From assembly GCA_900546385.1 (NCBI GenBank), contig URCT01000014.1, forward strand, positions 1 through 32,332: DNA of 32,332 nt, in the 5' to 3' direction. The position numbers and the translations under genes are program-made. Within the stretch, counting starts at the first letter, position 1. Each line of letters begins with the position of its first letter. The notes under the pieces were generated by a model. The model searched no databases and was not told where the DNA came from. It worked only from the letters and a program-made list of their open reading frames with translations. Source of the stretch: an uncultured Eubacteriales bacterium. GTDB lineage: Bacteria > Bacillota > Clostridia > Oscillospirales > CAG-382. This document shows positions 1 through 8,528 of this stretch, piece after piece.

Positions 1-543
1 AAGAATTCCTGCCTTGTACAGCGTAAGGAGCTGATTGTAATACCGATTGGTTTCGGGTACGTCCGGAATCTCCTCCACCGCATTTTGCGCGGTAAGATAG
101 GACGCCGGAACGGCACCGGAAAATAACAGAGCCATTTCGCTTCGCGTGGCCGGTCTGTCGTAATCGTCAAACAACGCCGGCTCGAGAATGCCGTTTTCTG
201 TGGCATACGAAACGTAATCGTCGTACCAATGCGCACCGTCCTTCGAGAACGAAGTGTGCTTGGCAAAGTATGCGTCATGCACACGTGCGGCGATGGTGAC
301 CGCTTCGGCAGCCGTCATGTTTCCTTCGGGCGAAAAGGCGTTTTCCGCCGTGCCCTTCATAAAGCCGAGCTCGTAGGCATTCGATACCGACGACGCGTAC
401 CAAGCGTCCTCCGCCACATCGGTGAACATACCGGATTTGTACGATTGAACCTTGGAAAATTCCGATGCACCTGCTGCAAAGCTGCCTGCACCGAAGGCAA
501 GACAAACGCTTGCGGCAAGCCCGATAAGGACTTTCTTTTTCAT
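1..543 (-). CDS. Secreted S-layer homology (SLH) domain protein, 3' end beyond window
   Basis: This reading frame is open from an ATG at 543 to the window edge and gives 181 residues; the C-terminus is missing. The N-terminus is a signal peptide: a KKK positive patch, a hydrophobic stretch of about 18 residues and an Ala-rich cleavage region near residue 25. Two SLH-type repeats follow. The first starts with FTDVAEDAWYASSVSNAYE and continues through LGFMKG and an FSPEGNMTAAEAV segment. The second has HWYDDYVSYATENGIL followed by RPATRSEMALLF. SLH domains usually hold exported proteins on the cell wall through pyruvylated secondary polymers. An AAAGGAG site lies 7 bases before the ATG, and a consensus promoter sits just upstream. 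What the rest of the protein does cannot be seen; it could be a surface enzyme or a structural protein. Confidence 0.9.
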   Translation of the reverse strand, partial: MKKKVLIGLAASVCLAFGAGSFAAGASEFSKVQSYKSGMFTDVAEDAWYASSVSNAYELGFMKGTAENAFSPEGNMTAAEAVTIAARVHDAYFAKHTSFSKDGAHWYDDYVSYATENGILEPALFDDYDRPATRSEMALLFSGAVPASYLTAQNAVEEIPDVPETNRYYNQLLTLYKAGIL

Positions 544-579
544 GTCATCGCTCCTTTTTTTGTTTGTGTTTGTGAGATT

Positions 580-608
580 ATCATACGGCATTCCCGTGCT
601 TCTGTCAA
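580..608 (-). promoter_or_regulatory. Sigma-A promoter of the SLH gene
   Basis: Read on the minus strand, TTGACA (603-608) is followed by a 17-base spacer and TATGAT (580-585). Transcription would start near 573 and give a leader of about 30 bases before the ATG at 543, with the AAAGGAG site inside it. Confidence 0.85.
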
Positions 609-850
609 GAAGAACAAACGACCGTATTCGCATTTTTCGACCGCGGTAAATGGGGATTCCTTTTTGACGTCAAGAAAATTTTAGCACGCTGTGACGAAAA
701 TTGTCCATTGCTTTTTGTATCTTTCCCATGTCAAAATGTATCCTCTGATTTTATGTAAGCTCTATGCAGATTCATTGTAGCATACCGGAATTCGGCTTGT
801 CAAGACCTGCCGCCAAAGACGGCAATTTGGGAAAATGCGCGAAAACGGCG
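609..850. other. Non-coding stretch between the carB terminator and the SLH promoter
   Basis: The gap between carB and the SLH gene is 378 bases. Apart from the SLH promoter at its left end and the carB terminator at its right end, I see no convincing gene, hairpin or known RNA in it. It is AT-rich in places and contains scattered TTGAC-like hexamers without matching -10 elements. Confidence 0.6.
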
Positions 851-895
851 CAAAAAAAACGGCTGCCCGAAAACGGAAACCGTACCGGACAGCCG
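851..895 (-). terminator. Intrinsic terminator after carB
   Basis: On the minus strand, 860-869 pairs with 886-895 (one mismatch in ten) around an inner ACGG-AAA-CCGT hairpin. It is followed by a run of eight T (complement of 852-859). It lies 26 bases after the carB stop codon. Confidence 0.9.
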
Positions 896-921
896 AATAA
901 GCTCGTAGGATTTTATTTTGT

Positions 922-3900
922 TTATTTTGCGTCAATGGTCGAAACGCACATGGTGATCTCTTCGAGAACATCTAAAAGTGCCCGAACCGTGTCAAGCGAC
1001 GTAAAGACCGTCACATTGTTTTCCACCGCACAGCGCCGGATCATGTTGCCGTCGGAGTTCATGTCGGCACTGCCGTAATCGCGCGTGTTGATGACATAGT
1101 TGATAAGACCCTTGCGGATGGCGTCGGGAATTTCGTTCGAGCCGTCGGAAATACGCTTGCGTTCGCGGTTCTTGATGCCGGCCTTTTCCAAAAATACCGA
1201 CGTGCCGTGCGTGGCTTCAATATCGAAGCCAAGGCTGTAAAACCGCTTGATGAGCGGCAGAACCTCCGCTTTGTCCTTGTCGGAAACCGTCACAAGCACA
1301 CTGCCGGTGTTGGCGACGTTCATGCCCGAAGCCTGAAGTGCCTTGTACAGCGCACGCGTCATATTGTTGTCGTAGCCGATGGCTTCGCCGGTGGATTTCA
1401 TTTCCGGCGAGAGGTAAGCGTCCATGCCGCGCAGCTTGGAAAACGAGAAGGCCGGAACCTTGACATACCAACGCTCTTTTTCGTTGCCGTAGAGCTGGTC
1501 AATGCCTTGATCGCGCAGACTTTGACCTAAGATGACCTTGGTCGCAATGTCGGCAAGGCTGTAGCCAGACGATTTGGACAGGAACGGCACGGTACGCGAG
1601 GAGCGCGGATTGACCTCGATGACATAGACCTTTTCACTGGGGCTGACGATAAACTGAATGTTGTAAAGCCCGATAATGCCGATGCCGAGTCCCAAACGCT
1701 TGGTGTAGCTTAAAATGCGCTCCTTGACCTTGCTCGAAACGCTGAAGGTCGGATACACGCTGATGCTGTCGCCCGAGTGAATGCCGGTGCGCTCGATAAG
1801 CTCCATAATACCCGGCACAAATACGTCCTTGCCGTCGCAGACAGCGTCTACCTCCAATTCCTTGCCGGAGATGTACTTGTCGACAAGCACCGGTTTGTCT
1901 TCGTCGATTTCGACCGCCGTGCGCAAGTAATGCCGTAACATTTCTTCGTTGGAAACAAGCTGCATGGCGCGGCCGCCGAGAACAAAGCTCGGACGCACCA
2001 AAACCGGATAGCCGATTTCGGAAGCGGCCTTGATGCCGTCCTCAATTTTGGTGACCGCTTTGCCTTTCGGCTGCGGAATGTTCAAGCTCTCCATGACCTT
2101 TTCGAACGCGTCGCGGTTTTCGGCTTTTTCGATGGCGTCCACATCCGTACCGATGATCTTGACGCCTCTGCGGCGAAGCGGTTCGGCAAGATTGATGGCC
2201 GTCTGGCCGCCAAGGCTTGCAATCACGCCGACGATCGGCTTTTCAAGCTCGATAATGTTGGTGACATCCTCCACCGTGAGCGGCTCGAAATACAGCTTGT
2301 CGCTGGTGGTATAGTCGGTCGAGACCGTTTCGGGATTGTTGTTGATGATAATGGCTTCGTAGCCCATGTCCTTGATGGTCATGATGGCGTGAACCGTCGA
2401 ATAGTCGAATTCTACGCCTTGGCCGATGCGGATAGGACCCGAACCGAGAACAATGACCTTTTTCTTGCCGCTGACCACCGATTCGTTTTCATCTTCATAG
2501 GTCGAATAGAAGTAGGGAATGTAGCTCTCAAATTCGCTGGCACAGGTGTCGATCATCTTGTAGACCGGGAAAATGCCGTTTAGCTTGCGCATTTCGAATA
2601 CGTCAAGCTCTTTTTCGCCCCACAGGTCGGCAATGGCGCGGTCGCAGAAGCCCATGCGCTTTGCCTTGCGAAGAATGGCTGGGTCGTCCTTGCCGGCGGC
2701 AATTTCGCGTTCGGCGGCGACAATGTTCTGGAACTTTTCCAAGAACAGCATATCGATGCCGGTTGCGTTGCAGATAACGCCGAGGTCAACGCCGTCGCGT
2801 AACATTTTGGCAATGGCAAAAATACGGTCGTCCGTGCCGCCCTTGATGTATGTAAGAAGCTCTTCGAATTTCCACTCGTCGAACTTCTTCATGTGCAGGT
2901 GATACACGCCGATTTCAAGCGAACGGATGGCTTTGAGCAAGCTTTCTTCGAGCGTTCTTCCCACGCTCATGACCTCGCCGGTCGCTTTCATCTGTGTCGA
3001 CAGATGGTTGTTGGCATCGGCAAACTTATCGAACGGAAAACGCGGCATTTTGGTGACTACATAGTCAAGCGTCGGCTCAAAGCTTGCCGGCGTGTTTGCA
3101 ATCGGAATCTCATCGAGATGAAGCCCGACCGAAATTTTGGCCGAAACGCGTGCTATCGGGTAGCCGCTTGCCTTGGAGGCAAGGGCAGACGAACGCGAAA
3201 CGCGCGGATTGACTTCGATGAGAAAATATTGGAAGGACAGCGGATCAAGCGCAAACTGCACGTTGCAGCCGCCCTCGATTTTGAGCGCACGGATGATTTT
3301 CAAAGCACTGTCGCGCAGCAGCTGATATTCCTTGTTGGTGAGGGTCTGGCTGGGCGCGATGACGATCGAGTCGCCGGTGTGGATGCCGACCGGGTCGATG
3401 TTTTCCATGTTACAAATGGTAATGGCCGTGTCGTTGGCATCGCGCATGACCTCGTATTCGATTTCCTTGTAGCCCTTGATGCTCTTTTCCACCAAAACCT
3501 GATGAACCGGCGAAAGCTCTAAGGCATTTTTCATGGTTTCGCGCAGTTCTTCTTCGTTGTCGGCAAAGCCGCCGCCCGTGCCGCCGAGCGTGAACGCCGG
3601 ACGAAGCACAACCGGATAGCCGATCTTTTTGCCGGCCTCGACGCCTTCTTCAATGGTGTGCGTGATGACCGACGGCAGCACCGGTTCGCCGATGCGTTCG
3701 CATAACTCCTTGAACAACTCTCTGTCCTCGGCCATTTCGATGCTGGCAGACGACGTGCCGAGAAGCTCCACGCCGCATTTTTCGAGCGTGCCGCTCTTTT
3801 CAAGCTGCATGGCAAGATTTAAGCCGGTTTGGCCGCCAAGTCCCGGAATGAGCGCGTCGGGATGCTCGCGGCGGATGATTTTTGCAAGATAGTCAAGCGT

Positions 3901-4107
3901 TAACGGCTCCATGTAGACCTTGTCGGCAATGGCGGTGTCGGTCATGATGGTGGCCGGGTTGGAGTTGACGAGAACGACCTCGTAGCCTTCTTCCTTTAAG
4001 GCAAGGCAGGCTTGCGTGCCGGCATAGTCGAATTCGGCGGCTTGTCCGATCACGATCGGTCCCGAGCCGATGACCATGATTTTTTTCAAATCGGTTCTCT
4101 TAGGCAT
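922..4107 (-). CDS. carB: Carbamoyl-phosphate synthase large subunit
   Basis: CarB makes carbamoyl phosphate from bicarbonate, ammonia supplied by CarA, and two ATP, for pyrimidine and arginine synthesis in the cytoplasm. The 1061-residue length is normal for the family. Two homologous halves are visible, each with a pre-ATP-grasp start (VIGSGPIVIGQAAEFDYAG near residue 13 and VLGSGPIRIGQGVEFDYS near residue 560) and an ATP-grasp domain (FTLGGTGGG in the first, VLGGRAMQ in the second). An oligomerisation region lies between the halves, and an MGS-type allosteric domain forms the last ~140 residues. The ATG at 4107 is chosen because AGGAGAGG precedes it; a start at 4128 would add seven residues without a good site. 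The start overlaps the carA stop by 8 bases, so the two subunits are probably translationally coupled. Confidence 0.98.
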   Translation of the reverse strand: MPKRTDLKKIMVIGSGPIVIGQAAEFDYAGTQACLALKEEGYEVVLVNSNPATIMTDTAIADKVYMEPLTLDYLAKIIRREHPDALIPGLGGQTGLNLAMQLEKSGTLEKCGVELLGTSSASIEMAEDRELFKELCERIGEPVLPSVITHTIEEGVEAGKKIGYPVVLRPAFTLGGTGGGFADNEEELRETMKNALELSPVHQVLVEKSIKGYKEIEYEVMRDANDTAITICNMENIDPVGIHTGDSIVIAPSQTLTNKEYQLLRDSALKIIRALKIEGGCNVQFALDPLSFQYFLIEVNPRVSRSSALASKASGYPIARVSAKISVGLHLDEIPIANTPASFEPTLDYVVTKMPRFPFDKFADANNHLSTQMKATGEVMSVGRTLEESLLKAIRSLEIGVYHLHMKKFDEWKFEELLTYIKGGTDDRIFAIAKMLRDGVDLGVICNATGIDMLFLEKFQNIVAAEREIAAGKDDPAILRKAKRMGFCDRAIADLWGEKELDVFEMRKLNGIFPVYKMIDTCASEFESYIPYFYSTYEDENESVVSGKKKVIVLGSGPIRIGQGVEFDYSTVHAIMTIKDMGYEAIIINNNPETVSTDYTTSDKLYFEPLTVEDVTNIIELEKPIVGVIASLGGQTAINLAEPLRRRGVKIIGTDVDAIEKAENRDAFEKVMESLNIPQPKGKAVTKIEDGIKAASEIGYPVLVRPSFVLGGRAMQLVSNEEMLRHYLRTAVEIDEDKPVLVDKYISGKELEVDAVCDGKDVFVPGIMELIERTGIHSGDSISVYPTFSVSSKVKERILSYTKRLGLGIGIIGLYNIQFIVSPSEKVYVIEVNPRSSRTVPFLSKSSGYSLADIATKVILGQSLRDQGIDQLYGNEKERWYVKVPAFSFSKLRGMDAYLSPEMKSTGEAIGYDNNMTRALYKALQASGMNVANTGSVLVTVSDKDKAEVLPLIKRFYSLGFDIEATHGTSVFLEKAGIKNRERKRISDGSNEIPDAIRKGLINYVINTRDYGSADMNSDGNMIRRCAVENNVTVFTSLDTVRALLDVLEEITMCVSTIDAK

Positions 4108-5209
4108 TTTCGTCCTCTCCTTTCGCACTTCTCATGATATCGATGAACTTGTCAAACAGATAGGAGCTGTCCTGCGGGCCGGGCGCGCTTTCGGGGTGAT
4201 ACTGCACCGAAAAGACCTTGTCGGCTTTGCATTCCACGCCCTCGACCGTGTTGTCAAGCAGATTGATGTGCGTGATGGCAAGTCCCGTGCCCTCCACGCT
4301 TGCCGCGTCCACGGCATACGAATGGTTTTGGCTGGTGATCTCGATTTTGCCGGTCGCAAGGTTCTTGACCGGATGGTTGCCGCCGCGGGGGCCGAATTTT
4401 AATTTATAGGTCTTTGCGCCATACGCAAGCGAGATCATCTGATGGCCGAGACAAATGCCGAAGATCGGCAGCTTGCCGCGCAGTGCCTTGACCAGCGTGA
4501 TGACCTCGGTCACATCCTCCGGGTCGCCCGGGCCGTTGGAGAGGAATACACCGTCCGGCTTCATGGCAAGTACGCTTTCGGCATCCGTGTCGAACGGAAC
4601 GACCGTTACGTTACAGCCGCGCGCGTTGAGCGAACGGATGATGTTGAGCTTGATGCCGCAATCGACGGCAACGACATTGTATTTCGGATTCGAGGTGCGG
4701 CTGTACCACCGCTTTTTGCTCGAAACAAAGGACACAACGTCGTGCTTTACGGGTGTTTCCGCAATGATCTTCAAAGCGCTTTCGACGGTTGTGTCCTTTT
4801 GGCAGATGAGCGCCCGACGACTGCCTTTTTCGCGAATCGAGCGTGTGAGCTTTCGTGTATCGATGCCGGAAATGCCCGGAATGCCGCATTCCTCCATGAC
4901 CTCGGAGAGCGTCTTGGTGTAGCGGAAGTTGGACGGAAAATCGTTGTATTCACGCACGATAAGACCGCCGATGGTCGGATTTTTGGTTTCATAATCCTCG
5001 TCCGAAATGCCGTAATTGCCGATGAGCGGATACGTCATGACCACCATTTGTCCGGTATAAGACGGATCGGACAAAATTTCCTGATAACCGACCATGGAGG
5101 TGTTGAAAACGACTTCACAAACGGCATCCGTGCTTCTGTCGCCGAACGCATAGCCGAAATATTCGCTTCCGTCCTCCAAAATGAGTTTCCTGTCAAATTG
5201 CTTTTCCAA
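4100..5209 (-). CDS. carA: Carbamoyl-phosphate synthase small subunit (glutaminase)
   Basis: CarA hydrolyses glutamine and channels ammonia to CarB. The N-terminal CPSase small-subunit domain begins at RKLILEDGSEYFGYAFG, with the conserved FNTSMVGYQEILSDPSY segment. The C-terminal class I glutamine amidotransferase domain holds the nucleophile Cys in FGICLGHQM and the HPE dyad in QYHPESAPGP. The start is uncertain. Family alignment favours the TTG at 5209 (369 residues), with an AAAGGG element about 13 bases upstream, which is longer than ideal. An in-frame ATG at 5287 would add 26 Arg/Lys-rich residues but lies only about 10 bases after the predicted transcription start, without a Shine-Dalgarno site. 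The gene is first in the carA-carB operon. Confidence 0.95.
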   Translation of the reverse strand: MEKQFDRKLILEDGSEYFGYAFGDRSTDAVCEVVFNTSMVGYQEILSDPSYTGQMVVMTYPLIGNYGISDEDYETKNPTIGGLIVREYNDFPSNFRYTKTLSEVMEECGIPGISGIDTRKLTRSIREKGSRRALICQKDTTVESALKIIAETPVKHDVVSFVSSKKRWYSRTSNPKYNVVAVDCGIKLNIIRSLNARGCNVTVVPFDTDAESVLAMKPDGVFLSNGPGDPEDVTEVITLVKALRGKLPIFGICLGHQMISLAYGAKTYKLKFGPRGGNHPVKNLATGKIEITSQNHSYAVDAASVEGTGLAITHINLLDNTVEGVECKADKVFSVQYHPESAPGPQDSSYLFDKFIDIMRSAKGEDENA

Positions 5210-5303
5210 CGTGCTTGACCGACCCTTTCTTTTTCGTTCCGGCAGATGTTTCCTTGCGCCATGCCGGAAAAACGGACACAGGGACATATGTTTTTTTCTT
5301 CTT

Positions 5304-5332
5304 ATTATAGCATTTTGTCCGTTGTTTGTCAA
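5304..5332 (-). promoter_or_regulatory. Sigma-A promoter of the carAB operon
   Basis: A perfect consensus on the minus strand: TTGACA (5327-5332), 17-base spacer, TATAAT (5304-5309). The predicted start near 5297 gives an ~88-base leader to the TTG start of carA. I do not recognise a PyrR-binding attenuator in that leader. Confidence 0.9.
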
Positions 5333-5412
5333 GAACGGAAACGGCGGGAAGAATGCCGAATTCTCACAGTAAAACCGTAGGCACAATCGTGGATATTTGC
5401 CAAGAAAACCGG

Positions 5413-5452
5413 CGAAAAACAAACAGCCGCGACTGTGCTGTATCGCGGCTGT
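5413..5452 (-). terminator. Intrinsic terminator after the alpha-galactosidase gene
   Basis: On the minus strand a perfect 10-bp stem (5423-5432 with 5443-5452) and a 10-base loop are followed by TTTGTTTTT. It begins about 18 bases after the stop codon and separates the sugar operon from carAB. Confidence 0.9.
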
Positions 5453-5470
5453 TTACAAACTGTTATCGAT

Positions 5471-7441
5471 TTATGAATGCGTGTAGAAATACACCTTTGA
5501 CGCGCGTTTTTCGGAAAGCGTCACGCAAAAACCGTTTTTGGCAAGCGTGCCTCCGGAAATTTCGAACGCTTCGTTTGTGTCGGAATCGGTAAAGGTGTAA
5601 ACGGCGTTTTCATCGATTCCGCCAAGGTCGAACGAAGCGGCGGTATAGGGAGACGTGTCGCGGCGGAACACCTGAACGAGCCCGTCTTTTCCGTCCGGAC
5701 GGTCAAACTGCCAAGCGCACCACACATCGGTTTTGTCCGAAACCTCAGTAAGAGGATAGAAGTCCTCCGAAAAATACGGACGCGCTTTCAAATATTCCGC
5801 ATAGGTCTTGCGTAAAAATTCCATTTTTTCAGGATCGTCGCCGAAGCTCTCGTCTTCGGCAAAGGTGAAGTTGGTGGCAAGCGATGCTCCATAGCTGCTG
5901 CGAATGCGGTAAAGGTCGTAGATTCTGCCGCAGCCGGTGCCGGAATAGGGCATCCAATTGTTGAAGGAAAGCGTGTGGCATTGGGAAGCGTAATCGTCGT
6001 AATTGGCCGGGCATTGGTAGTCGCTGCGCCAAAGCGGCACGCTGCGCCGGAGCATTTCGATGTCGATTCGTCTGCCGCCCGACGCGCAGTCGTCGATGAT
6101 GAGATGCGGAAATTCTTCGAGCAGAGCGTCCCACAAACGGTACAGACCGTTGATGTAGGCAATCTCGTTCATGCCGACGCGGTTTTCTTCTTCAAAATCC
6201 ACCCAAAACGGCTTCGGCCAGGTATTGAAATCGATGCGCAAGCAGTCGATTTGCAACGTTTTTATGTGTTCGTATAACATATCGTGGCAGGCTTGCCATG
6301 CAGCCTTGTCGCCAAGCTTCAATAACAGGTGTCCGTAACCGTCCTTGCCGCGGTCATAGAAATATTCCGGATGCTCTTTGAACCAAGCGGATTCGACGCG
6401 TGCCCGTTCCGGCTCGAACCACAGAAGAAACTTCATCCCGGCTGCGTGCGCCGCCTCGGATACATCAACAAGTCCTTTCGGATGAATATCGCGGCTGACC
6501 GACCAATCACCGGTGCGTAATGACCAATCGCCTTCAAATTCGTTGGGCGTGGGAAGCGTGCCCTTGCCGTACCATCCGGCGTCCATCCATAAATACTCGT
6601 AAGGCAGCTTGTATTTCTTGATCGTTTCAATGCGTTTAAGCACCGAGGCGGTTCGCATACCGCCCCAGACGTTGGCGCAAAACGGTGCAAGCGTATCGCG
6701 GCCGGCACTGCCGATTTGCGAATAGCATTCTTTGACCAGCCGCCGCCACTTGTTCTGCGATTCGGTAACCGTGCCGGTATAGGGAAGCACCACAATGCTC
6801 GATGAGCGATATTTTTCGCCGGGCTTTAAGTAAAAATCGACCTTTTCAAGACCGGTACGGATGCGCACATCGTCCGTTCCTCGGTTTATCTTGCACTGCC
6901 AGCTGCCGCTCCAGCCGATGGCGAAGATAATACCGGCGTTCTCTTTGTGAATGTTGAAAAACGGCGCATGTCCCTCACTGGAACGTCCGCTCGAGGTGGA
7001 AAAGCTTTTTTCCTCGTTCGGATAAATGTGGTTGACGCGGCGGTTTTCGACGATCTTATCGACATCGCAGGCAAATTCGTCGGTCGTCCAGTTGGAGCCG
7101 CACGGCGCATAGATTTTGGTGGCCGTTTCCGGGTCGGGATAGTAGGCGGAAAAGCGATACGGCTCCTCGTGCGGCAGCGGAAGTGTAAAGTCTGCATCAA
7201 ACAGCTCGGAGATCTGCCCGGTCGGCTCGTCCGACGTGTTTTCAAGCACGTTTACCCATTCGTAAGCGCCGTGTTTTCCAATTTTTTTGGCGATGCTAGT
7301 GAGCGTCAAGCCCTTGGCGAAGCGGTAGACCGTGATGAGCGAATCGCCGTTTTCGGTCTGCGTGGCCTCAAGAAGACTTTCGGTATGCGGTTTCCCGTCG
7401 TATAAAAAGCTGAAACGGGGACTGTTTTTTAAGAAATCCAT
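5471..7441 (-). CDS. Alpha-galactosidase, glycoside hydrolase family 36 type
   Basis: This 656-residue protein has the GH36 layout: an N-terminal beta-sandwich (to about residue 275), a (beta/alpha)8 catalytic barrel and a C-terminal beta domain. Landmark motifs are YLWMDAGWYG at 283-292, LWFEPERA near 340, CLRIDFN with the predicted nucleophile Asp404, and DDCASGGRRID with the predicted acid/base Asp460. The usual family nucleophile motif is KWDMNR-like, so the local sequence is divergent and the exact substrate is open; a retaining alpha-galactoside hydrolase is most likely. There is no signal peptide, so it would act on imported oligosaccharides. The ATG at 7441 is preferred over 7456 because GGGAGGAAC sits 7 bases upstream. 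It follows a permease gene by 24 bases in the same operon. Confidence 0.92.
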   Translation of the reverse strand: MDFLKNSPRFSFLYDGKPHTESLLEATQTENGDSLITVYRFAKGLTLTSIAKKIGKHGAYEWVNVLENTSDEPTGQISELFDADFTLPLPHEEPYRFSAYYPDPETATKIYAPCGSNWTTDEFACDVDKIVENRRVNHIYPNEEKSFSTSSGRSSEGHAPFFNIHKENAGIIFAIGWSGSWQCKINRGTDDVRIRTGLEKVDFYLKPGEKYRSSSIVVLPYTGTVTESQNKWRRLVKECYSQIGSAGRDTLAPFCANVWGGMRTASVLKRIETIKKYKLPYEYLWMDAGWYGKGTLPTPNEFEGDWSLRTGDWSVSRDIHPKGLVDVSEAAHAAGMKFLLWFEPERARVESAWFKEHPEYFYDRGKDGYGHLLLKLGDKAAWQACHDMLYEHIKTLQIDCLRIDFNTWPKPFWVDFEEENRVGMNEIAYINGLYRLWDALLEEFPHLIIDDCASGGRRIDIEMLRRSVPLWRSDYQCPANYDDYASQCHTLSFNNWMPYSGTGCGRIYDLYRIRSSYGASLATNFTFAEDESFGDDPEKMEFLRKTYAEYLKARPYFSEDFYPLTEVSDKTDVWCAWQFDRPDGKDGLVQVFRRDTSPYTAASFDLGGIDENAVYTFTDSDTNEAFEISGGTLAKNGFCVTLSEKRASKVYFYTHS

Positions 7442-7465
7442 GGATGTTCCTCCCAAATTTAATAT

Positions 7466-8386
7466 TTACAGAAATAAACAGGTTCCGGCAACGGCAAGGA
7501 GTAATCCGAACCATTGCAGCGGCGTAAGACGCGTTTTGAAAAACAGCTTATCCGCGAGCGCCGAGCAGAGAATGCTTCCGCCCGTGACGGCCGGATACAG
7601 CACGGTGGCCGGCAGCAGCTCCGCACCGAACAGCTGCAACAGATAGGAAAAGCCGCCGACACACGCCGCGAAAGCCGATACGCCCCATACAAACCGCGCA
7701 TCGGTCTTTCGGCCGAACGCTTCGCAAAGCGCGGCTTTTCCGTGCTTACGGTACAGCACGACGCCCAAAACCGATGTAAGCAGTACGCCGGAAAGCGCCG
7801 ACCAAAACGCAAAGCCGAACGTGCCTGCCGTCGGCAGGACCGTTTCGACCTGATGCATTTTCGAAAGAATGCTGACAAAGCCGTTTAACACGAATACCGC
7901 GCCGCATAGCAGCCAAACACGCCCGGATACGCGCTTTTGCTGTCCGGAAGCGGCGTTGTATAACACGGTCGAGAGAATGATGAGCACAAGGCCGACCGAG
8001 CGTAAAACCGTCAAATCCTCTTGCAAGAAAAGCACGCCGTACAGATACGGCAGCGTCATGCCGCCGGTCATCAAAAATAACGTGTAAAGCGTCATGCCGC
8101 CCTTGGCCAACAGAAGAAAACCAATGAGCGTGTATACAAGGCATAAAAATTCTTTTCCGGCGGCAAGCGCAAGGGAAAACGGCGCAAAGAAATCGACCCG
8201 CGAACCGCCACAGACGGCGCAAAGAAGCGCAAAAAACACGGTTTTGACAACCCCGGTCGACCATAAAAACACCGTTCCGGCAAGCACCGCGCTGCCTTTT
8301 TTCTTTCCGTACAGCTTTTGAAAGACAAAACTTGCGGCAAGAAGCAGGTCTGCCGCGGCAATGAGAAAAACGCCTTGTAAATCCAA
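7466..8386 (-). CDS. DMT-superfamily (EamA-like) permease
   Basis: The protein is almost entirely hydrophobic, about 306 residues, with roughly ten predicted membrane spans arranged as two similar halves. This is the usual size and shape of drug/metabolite transporter (EamA) permeases. The second half ends with a typical PLQWFGLLLAVAGTCLFL span. The open frame extends to 8545, but upstream residues are polar and extend into the promoter zone of the divergent regulator. The best start is the TTG at 8386, just before the first membrane span, with AAAGGAAAG upstream at a somewhat long distance. It is the first gene of an operon with the alpha-galactosidase, so import of a galactoside or export of a product is possible, but the substrate cannot be read from the sequence. 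Confidence 0.82.
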   Translation of the reverse strand: MDLQGVFLIAAADLLLAASFVFQKLYGKKKGSAVLAGTVFLWSTGVVKTVFFALLCAVCGGSRVDFFAPFSLALAAGKEFLCLVYTLIGFLLLAKGGMTLYTLFLMTGGMTLPYLYGVLFLQEDLTVLRSVGLVLIILSTVLYNAASGQQKRVSGRVWLLCGAVFVLNGFVSILSKMHQVETVLPTAGTFGFAFWSALSGVLLTSVLGVVLYRKHGKAALCEAFGRKTDARFVWGVSAFAACVGGFSYLLQLFGAELLPATVLYPAVTGGSILCSALADKLFFKTRLTPLQWFGLLLAVAGTCLFL

Positions 8387-8468
8387 ATGCGATAACTTCT
8401 TTCCTTTGAAATTTGATGAGATCTGAAAATCTTTTCTATATGGTATCACGAAAAATCTTATAAAACTA

Positions 8469-8498
8469 TTGACTTTTCGTCCGAAACTATAATATAAT
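8469..8498 (+). promoter_or_regulatory. Promoter of the AraC-family regulator
   Basis: TTGACT (8469-8474) and TATAAT (8493-8498) are separated by 18 bases in the plus orientation, about 30 bases before the regulator's ATG. No equally convincing promoter was found for the divergent permease operon. Confidence 0.7.
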
Positions 8499-8528
8499 AA
8501 GCAAAAATGAGAAAAGAAGGGAAGCCCG

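Noticed and set aside
2893..3522. Plus-strand open frame of 209 codons opposite carB
   Set aside because: It is fully inside carB, has no recognisable domain or ribosome site, and its residue make-up (many Arg, Asp, His) is that of an antisense shadow.
4442..5218. Plus-strand open frame of 258 codons opposite carA
   Set aside because: Antisense shadow of carA with no promoter, ribosome site or domain.
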